Source: JAKFWF01 sp031367505 (GTDB lineage: Bacteria > Pseudomonadota > Alphaproteobacteria > Rhizobiales > Hyphomicrobiaceae). From it: a stretch of DNA of 9,980 nucleotides. The notes under the pieces are model-generated. The model had not been told where the DNA came from. It worked only from the letters and a program-made list of their open reading frames with translations, and ran no database searches. A program made the translations under genes and the position numbers. Location of the stretch: assembly GCA_031367505.1 (NCBI GenBank), contig JANLPY010000679.1:1-9980 (forward strand), given 5' to 3'. The first letter of the stretch is position 1. The number at the start of each line of letters is the position of its first letter. Shown one piece after another: positions 5,956 to 9,980 of the stretch.

Positions 5956-7347
5956 TCATGTCACTCGAATGACACTCATCATGCCCCCCTCCTGATGAGC
6001 CAGAATATGGCAATGAAACATCCAGTCTCCGGGATTGTCGGCGACAAATGCAATGTCTGCTTTCTCCAGCGGCGGGATCAGCACCGTGTCGCGCCATTCG
6101 CGATATTTCGTCGGCTGACCGTTGCGAGTAAGCACACGGAAGGAGTGTCCATGCAGATGGATCGGGTGATGCCAGCGCGTTTGATTGTCGATGGCCAGGA
6201 TGTAGGACCCGCCACGGGAAAGTGTGAGCGCTGGACCCATAAGATGACCGTGAGCCGCGACTCCGTTGATCGACCACATCGGTTGGCCGCTCATCATTCT
6301 CATCATGCCCGCCATGCCCATGCCGCCCTCCAGCGTCACGTCATGGCGCATGGCGCGTCTGAGGTCAGGTTCAGGGATCGGATTCGCAGGCAGCCGTGCG
6401 GGCGTGCCTCGGCCTGGGTCCTTTAGTGGCGATTCATTGGAGTATTTGAATTCGACCAGATTGTAGGCAAGATCGCTGTAGAAGGTGTCTGCTACGAGCG
6501 CAGCAGAGCCTGGAATGCCATTCATGTCGATAACGAGATCAATACGCATCGCTGGGCCGAGTACGATGCGACCGTCTTCGGCCGCATGCGGCTCCACTGG
6601 TTGCCCGTCATTGGCAATGATGATCGGGTTGTGGCCCTTGAATTCCAGGCCGAATATCCGGGCGGGCGCAGCATTGATCAGCCGCAACCGGATGCGCTCG
6701 CCACTGCGAACCGAAAATGGCTCGGGAACCTGACCGTTGATCGTGACCGTGTTGCCAAAACGGCCGGACATGGCCGTTTCCATTGGGCTATTGAACCTCC
6801 CTGCGATCGTCGCGTCGGTGTTGAGCCTGAAATCGCCCAGAACCCAGACGATATCGCGATCTACCGGAATAGGTTGGGTCTCCTGCACGATGAACGCCGC
6901 AGCAAGTCCGCGGCCGATTTGCTCGGAACTGTGAGCATGCGGATGGTACCAATAGGTACCGGCGTCAGCGACATCGAACTCATAGACAAATTGACCGCCC
7001 GGCCCGATCGGCGCCTGCGTTACATCGGGCGCGCCATCCATTGCATTGGGGACACGCACACCATGCCAATGGATCGTCGTGTCTTGTGGCAGTCGGTTGT
7101 CAATCGAGACCCGGACGCGCTCGTTCTGGAGCAGACGGACTTCTGGGCCAGGGACTTGGCCATTGTAACACCAGACGGCGGTCTCCGCGCCTGACGGACC
7201 AAGGAGATGCGCGATACCTGGCCCTGCAATCAAGCGCTTCTCAATGGTCGCAGCGCCAAGTGCGGAGGGCCTGAGCGCGGCGCCGACAAGAGCGGCACTG
7301 CCCGCAATGAGCAGTGAGCGCCGGGACATTTTGTTCTTTCCTGACAT
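5956..7347 (-). CDS. Tat-exported multicopper oxidase
   Basis: The 463-residue protein begins with a twin-arginine signal (MSRRSLLIAGSAALVGAALRPSALG, residues 7-31), as expected for an oxidase exported folded with copper. All four copper-ligand motifs are present: HWHG (93-96), WYHPHAH (133-139), HPIHLHGH (394-401) and HCHILAHQEGGM (445-456). These cover the type 1 and the trinuclear type 2/3 sites, with M456 at the axial position of the type 1 copper. The order is that of three-cupredoxin-domain oxidases such as CueO, CumA and CopA. A methionine-rich loop (343-357, seven Met) resembles substrate-copper binding regions of cuprous oxidases. Cu(I) oxidation is therefore likely, but Mn(II) or phenol oxidation cannot be excluded. 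The ATG at 7347 has a GGAGAAG ribosome-binding site; a TTG precedes it. Confidence 0.95.
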   Translation of the reverse strand: MSGKNKMSRRSLLIAGSAALVGAALRPSALGAATIEKRLIAGPGIAHLLGPSGAETAVWCYNGQVPGPEVRLLQNERVRVSIDNRLPQDTTIHWHGVRVPNAMDGAPDVTQAPIGPGGQFVYEFDVADAGTYWYHPHAHSSEQIGRGLAAAFIVQETQPIPVDRDIVWVLGDFRLNTDATIAGRFNSPMETAMSGRFGNTVTINGQVPEPFSVRSGERIRLRLINAAPARIFGLEFKGHNPIIIANDGQPVEPHAAEDGRIVLGPAMRIDLVIDMNGIPGSAALVADTFYSDLAYNLVEFKYSNESPLKDPGRGTPARLPANPIPEPDLRRAMRHDVTLEGGMGMAGMMRMMSGQPMWSINGVAAHGHLMGPALTLSRGGSYILAIDNQTRWHHPIHLHGHSFRVLTRNGQPTKYREWRDTVLIPPLEKADIAFVADNPGDWMFHCHILAHQEGGMMSVIRVT

Positions 7348-7470
7348 CAACTTCTCCAGCTACCCCCGACTACAAGGCCGCTCCAGTTACCCAGCTTCTG
7401 AAAGCCAGATAGTCTTCGTGCCGTCTTGGCAGCATTGATCGAACGACGACCGCAGCTTCTCCGGCCCTGT

Positions 7471-7632
7471 TCATGGAGCGCCGCCCCGATCGCGCCGGCT
7501 TGGGTCAAAGAGATATTTGCTCAAGCTGGCGATCGCAAAGAGCAGCGCGATTGGGATGAGAACAATCATGACAAGGCCAAATCCCATCATCAGCCCGCCA
7601 CCCGGCCCACAACCCATCAGGTCTTGCAACAT
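7471..7632 (-). CDS. 53-residue Met/Gly-rich single-span membrane protein
   Basis: The minus strand encodes 53 residues from an ATG at 7632 to a TGA at 7471. A strong GGGGAG ribosome-binding site lies about 9 bases upstream. The N-terminus is Gly/Met-rich with one cysteine (MLQDLMGCGPGGGLMMGFG), followed by one long hydrophobic helix (about 20-36) and a basic tail (SRRDRGGAP). Small proteins of this kind, with a Cys/Met/Gly-rich start and one membrane helix, occur in bacterial metal-resistance clusters. I cannot assign a family. It lies between the Cys-rich secreted protein and the multicopper oxidase in the same direction, suggesting a membrane-associated metal-binding or assembly role. A longer overlapping frame in another phase (7505-7726) is less plausible because it lacks a ribosome-binding site and membrane logic. 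Confidence 0.7.
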   Translation of the reverse strand: MLQDLMGCGPGGGLMMGFGLVMIVLIPIALLFAIASLSKYLFDPSRRDRGGAP

Positions 7633-7792
7633 GGCGTAACTCTCCCCTCACGATCATCCATGAACAGCAAGGTGCAATGCTCGCCGACCGCGAGAACCAG
7701 CGCCCTGCACGGGCAATAAGTTTCAAGCGTTGAATGAGCGCACGGCAGTGGAAGCATCACCGTTGCGCAAGCCGCACACACAGCATCGCAAC

Positions 7793-7820
7793 GACAGCCG
7801 ACGTCGTGCGACGGGCTGTC
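7793..7820. repeat. Strong imperfect hairpin between the first two genes of the cluster
   Basis: The arms GACAGCC (7793-7799) and GGCTGTC (7814-7820) pair, followed after a 2-base bulge by CGTC/GACG around a 4-base GTGC loop. It lies 19 bases after the stop of the 111-residue gene. No T-tract follows on either strand, so it is not a standard intrinsic terminator. It could stabilise the end of a short processed transcript or reduce read-through into the downstream genes. Confidence 0.5.
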
Positions 7821-7838
7821 TGCGGCTCCAGCTGGTAA

Positions 7839-8174
7839 CTAAGCTTTTGGAGGTGGAGTGGCGGGCGCTATGTTGCGGGGAGTAAGAACCCGAAACAACG
7901 CCAATATCGGCACCGTCCGCGTGCTGCGACCGGGCAAACATTCGAAGTTCGATAGGATGGCCGAGGCCGTCACACACATTCCTGCGCAGGCCTGCGCAGA
8001 CATCTTCATTTTTCCGCAGGAACCACCATCGCAGTCCATAGTTGAGGACAGTTGGCACGCCGCCTGGATTCCAGCCTCTGCTGACTGCATACGACCAAAG
8101 CCGAGCTGCGCACTGGCGATAAGGCCCAGAACGAGCAAAAGGCTAATGGCACGCCTGAAAGTGCAGTTGCGCAT
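7839..8174 (-). CDS. Cys/Met-rich small secreted protein, function unknown
   Basis: The 111-residue protein has a clear signal peptide (about residues 1-27, with RR then SLLLVLGLIASAQLGFG). The mature region is rich in cysteine and methionine: C40, M46, C48, C53, M56, M58, C63, M66, C67 and C79, including GSCGKMKM and ACAGMC. The tail ends in a Pro-rich PATPPPKA. I recognise no named domain. Small exported proteins with this composition occur next to copper and other soft-metal genes and may bind Cu(I) or be oxidised by DsbA-like partners; this is inference. The ATG has no ribosome-binding site, but a good promoter places the transcription start at the ATG itself, so it may be translated from a leaderless mRNA. 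It is the first gene of the leftward cluster. Confidence 0.7.
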   Translation of the reverse strand: MRNCTFRRAISLLLVLGLIASAQLGFGRMQSAEAGIQAACQLSSTMDCDGGSCGKMKMSAQACAGMCVTASAILSNFECLPGRSTRTVPILALFRVLTPRNIAPATPPPKA

Positions 8175-8180
8175 CCCGAA

Positions 8181-8209
8181 ATTATGACAGCGCGCTACGT
8201 GAGGTGCAA
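8181..8209 (-). promoter_or_regulatory. Sigma-70-like promoter for the leftward redox cluster
   Basis: On the minus strand TTGCAC (8204-8209) and CATAAT (8181-8186) are separated by exactly 17 bases. Each hexamer differs from consensus at one or two positions. Only six bases separate the -10 box from the ATG at 8174, so the expected transcription start is the A of that ATG. This predicts a leaderless first gene and fits its missing ribosome-binding site. Confidence 0.6.
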
Positions 8210-8540
8210 GGCGATTTCGCGTGCCCTCCTGAACACATTTGCGTCACGACGCTTTGGCGCAGCCATTTGCCCGCAGGCCGTGTGCCATGTCGATTCGACT
8301 TAAACGGCAAGACGGAGACTTGATCAATGCAGCGATGGATTGCCGAAATTGACCTGCCGGCATATTTTACCCCTAGAGCGCCACTCGGCAACGCACTATC
8401 TGGCCGTTGTCATTCATTGCTGACTTGGCGCGTCACCCCATAATTGAAGGCAACGTCCTGGTTCCACCCTGGTTTGCCTTCGGGGTCCCCCCTTTCCCCG
8501 CGATACCCCATTCACATTTCGCTGCTCGTGTTCACACACT

Positions 8541-8579
8541 GATCCTGTCGCCGCCAACCAAGTCCGATGGAACAGGATC
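8541..8579. repeat. 8-bp inverted repeat upstream of the RHH-trbB genes
   Basis: GATCCTGT (8541-8548) and ACAGGATC (8572-8579) are exact reverse complements separated by 23 bases, about 90 bases before the RHH start codon. The spacing is long for a simple dimer operator but suits two half-sites, a looped structure or a paired protein site. It could be an operator for the downstream RHH protein or part of a transfer-related site; neither is shown. Confidence 0.4.
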
Positions 8580-8665
8580 GATCTGATGTACGCGTATTTC
8601 CAAAATGCTGTTCGCTGTCACTGTGTCGCCGCTAGGCTTTCGACACGTTCGGGAGCATCCCGGTC

Positions 8666-9196
8666 ATGAGCAAACGGCGGTATACGCTCTATCTGTCGCG
8701 AAGCTTGGCGCGCAAACTCGATGATACAGCACGCGAGCAGAACGGCGCCAAGTCTGCGCTGGTCGAAGAAGCTCTGCGCGTGAGTCTCAACCCCCAGCTG
8801 GTGCCAGGCATCGATGATGTCCTGGCGCGCCGGCTCGACGAACTCGGCACGCTGATCAAGACCATCGAACGCGATGTTTCAATCGCAACCGAAACCCTCT
8901 CCTTGTTCGTGCGCTACTTCCTGACGATCACGCCGCCGCTGCCATCTGACGATCAGGAATCGGCGCGCCTGCTAGGGAAAGAGCGCTTCCAGGTCTTTGT
9001 CGCCCAGGTCGGCCGGCAACTCGCAGGGAGCCAGAGACTCGTGTCCGAGGTTCTGGAAATCGTCATCGCGCAGCAACCAGATCTATTGGCGTCGGCGGGC
9101 ATCGATTCGCCTTTGCGCACGGCCCCGACTAATTCGCCGAAACTGCCAACCCAACCCAACGGACATGAACCAGAGGAGCAAGACAGCTATGACTGA
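8666..9196 (+). CDS. Ribbon-helix-helix (CopG-like) protein of the trb operon
   Basis: The 176-residue protein opens with a ribbon-helix-helix domain (about residues 3-41): a short beta strand RYTLYLS, then helix SLARKLDDTAREQN, then helix AKSALVEEALRVSL. A helical middle part contains FVRYFLTITPPLP (81-93), a segment that I associate with CopG-type proteins encoded just before trbB. The C-terminal tail is Pro/Glu/Asn-rich and probably disordered. RHH proteins bind DNA as dimers and repress their own operons or act as relaxosome accessory factors. The ATG at 8666 follows a GGGAG about 10 bases upstream. The last 8 bases overlap the start of trbB, so the two are co-translated. Probable role: transcriptional control of the conjugation genes, inferred from family and position. 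Confidence 0.85.
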   Translation: MSKRRYTLYLSRSLARKLDDTAREQNGAKSALVEEALRVSLNPQLVPGIDDVLARRLDELGTLIKTIERDVSIATETLSLFVRYFLTITPPLPSDDQESARLLGKERFQVFVAQVGRQLAGSQRLVSEVLEIVIAQQPDLLASAGIDSPLRTAPTNSPKLPTQPNGHEPEEQDSYD

Positions 9197-9980
9197 GCTA
9201 TTTCACGCGGTCGCTGCCGAAGAGGCCAACAGCCGTCGCCGGCAGATGCTGCGCACTGCCTTTGGCCCAACCATCGCCGCTGCCCTTGCCGATCCGACGG
9301 TGCTGGAGGTGATGCTCAATCCAGACGGGCGGCTCTGGATCGATCGGACGACCGAGGGCCGCAAAGATACCGGCGAGCGCATCCTGGCAGCGGAGGCCGA
9401 GCGGATCATCCGGCTGGTGGCCGCCCATATGCGCCGCGAGGTCAATGATGCGGCTCCAATCGTGTCCGCGGAGTTGCCAGAGTCGGGCGAGCGCTTCGAG
9501 GGCGTCATGCCGCCAGTCGCCCCGGCGCCATGCTTCTCAATCCGCAAACCTGCCGAGGTACTTTACAAGCTTGTTGATTTCGTCGCCGCCGGTATCATGA
9601 CGCCAATCCAGTGCGACGTGCTCGCCACAGCCGTCCGTGAACGCAAGAATATCCTGGTTGCCGGTGGGACATCGACGGGCAAGACTACTTTGGTTAACGC
9701 GCTGCTGGCCGAAGTCGCAAAGCTCGACGAGCGCGTGGTCATCCTGGAGGACACGCGAGAACTGCGCTGCGCCGCCGAAGATACCCTGTCACTTCGCACC
9801 AAACCAGGTGTCGCCGATCTGGCCGATCTGGTTCGATCGACACTCCGGCTACGTCCTGATCGGATCATCGTCGGCGAGGTTCGAGGCCCCGAAGCACTCG
9901 ATATGTTGAAGGCCTGGAACACCGGCCATCCCGGCGGCATCTCAACGTTGCACGCAAGTTCGCCGGTGCTCGCACTTTAT
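9189..9980 (+). CDS. trbB: Conjugal transfer ATPase TrbB (3' end outside window)
   Basis: The first 264 residues of a VirB11-type secretion ATPase are present; the frame is open to the window edge. Visible parts are an N-terminal domain (about 1-110; VLEVMLNPDGRLWID at 38-52 is typical of TrbB), the Walker A motif GGTSTGKTT (159-167), the Asp-box-like VILEDTREL (184-192), the Walker B-region RIIVGEVRGPEALDML (225-240) and the His-box GHPGGISTLHAS (246-257). TrbB forms a cytoplasmic hexamer powering assembly of the mating-pair type IV secretion channel. The ATG at 9189 has GAGGAG about 11 bases upstream and overlaps the RHH stop by 8 bases. trbC, trbD and trbE would be expected next to the right; they are not in view. 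Identification is firm. Confidence 0.95.
   Translation, partial: MTELFHAVAAEEANSRRRQMLRTAFGPTIAAALADPTVLEVMLNPDGRLWIDRTTEGRKDTGERILAAEAERIIRLVAAHMRREVNDAAPIVSAELPESGERFEGVMPPVAPAPCFSIRKPAEVLYKLVDFVAAGIMTPIQCDVLATAVRERKNILVAGGTSTGKTTLVNALLAEVAKLDERVVILEDTRELRCAAEDTLSLRTKPGVADLADLVRSTLRLRPDRIIVGEVRGPEALDMLKAWNTGHPGGISTLHASSPVLALY

Larger units (their letters stand above)
8175..8665. other. Divergent intergenic region between redox cluster and conjugation genes
   Basis: These 491 bases contain no gene that I can support. The left edge carries the promoter at 8181-8209. A minus-strand frame (8391-8182) is open but has no recognisable domain and would overlap that promoter. Near the right side are a C-rich tract (about 8484-8512), a long-spaced inverted repeat at 8541-8579, and an 8-bp palindrome TACGCGTA just beyond. 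No convincing promoter for the rightward genes and no tRNA or integrase remnant was seen. Confidence 0.5.

Noticed and set aside
7505..7726. 73-codon minus-strand frame overlapping the 53-residue gene
   Set aside because: It starts with TTG without a ribosome-binding site and its protein looks arbitrary, while the overlapping 53-codon frame has a strong site and a membrane helix.
7722..7734. TTCAA-GCG-TTGAA inverted repeat
   Set aside because: Five-base arms are expected by chance and it does not match a CueR-type or CsoR-type copper operator that I can recognise.
8182..8391. 69-codon minus-strand open frame in the divergent gap
   Set aside because: No recognisable domain or signal peptide, no clear ribosome-binding site, and it overlaps the well-formed promoter at 8181-8209.
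9203..9940. Long minus-strand open frames opposite trbB
   Set aside because: They are shadows of the trbB reading frame; the plus-strand product has complete Walker A and B motifs.
1..9980. CRISPR array, tRNA, rRNA or insertion sequence
   Set aside because: No regularly spaced repeats, no tRNA-like cloverleaf that I could recognise, and no transposase motifs or terminal repeats were found on reading both strands.

Overview
The window looks like accessory DNA of an alphaproteobacterium. The protein style (a Tat-exported multicopper oxidase, SCO, TlpA/CcmG-type thioredoxins) and the moderately high GC suggest Hyphomicrobiales, perhaps the Bradyrhizobium/Nitrobacter/Afipia side. This taxonomic guess is an inference, because no rRNA or marker gene is present. 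The right end carries the start of a Trb-type conjugation operon, so the DNA is probably part of an integrative and conjugative element or a plasmid.

Left and centre (1-8174): twelve genes all read leftward (minus strand). In transcription order they are: a Cys/Met-rich secreted small protein (8174-7839), a 53-residue membrane peptide (7632-7471), a Tat-exported multicopper oxidase (7347-5956), a DUF411 metal-binding protein (5883-5440), a membrane-anchored CcmG/DsbE-like thioredoxin (5435-4836), a TlpA-like thioredoxin (4835-4242), a small membrane protein with a cysteine cluster (4120-3761), an anchored Asp-box beta-propeller (3563-2625), a c-type cytochrome (2628-2128), a SCO/SenC protein (2128-1436), a DsbA-like thiol oxidoreductase (1336-581) and a DM13-domain protein cut by the left edge (389-1). 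Two trios are tightly packed: DUF411/CcmG-like/TlpA-like (gaps of 4 and 0 bases) and propeller/cytochrome/SCO (overlaps of 4 and 1 bases). Every product appears exported or membrane-bound, and nearly all carry copper, haem or thiol chemistry. The set reads as a periplasmic copper-and-thiol redox module. There is no metal-efflux ATPase, no CopB and no regulator in view. A consensus-like promoter (8181-8209) sits exactly where it would give a leaderless mRNA for the first gene. A second possible control region, with a perfect 14-bp palindrome, lies at 4121-4241.

Right (8175-9980): a 491-base gap without a convincing gene separates the module from a rightward pair. This pair is a ribbon-helix-helix protein (8666-9196) overlapping by 8 bases the start of trbB, the conjugation ATPase, which runs off the window. 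The module is therefore divergent from, and directly abuts, the conjugation genes, as expected for cargo on a conjugative element.
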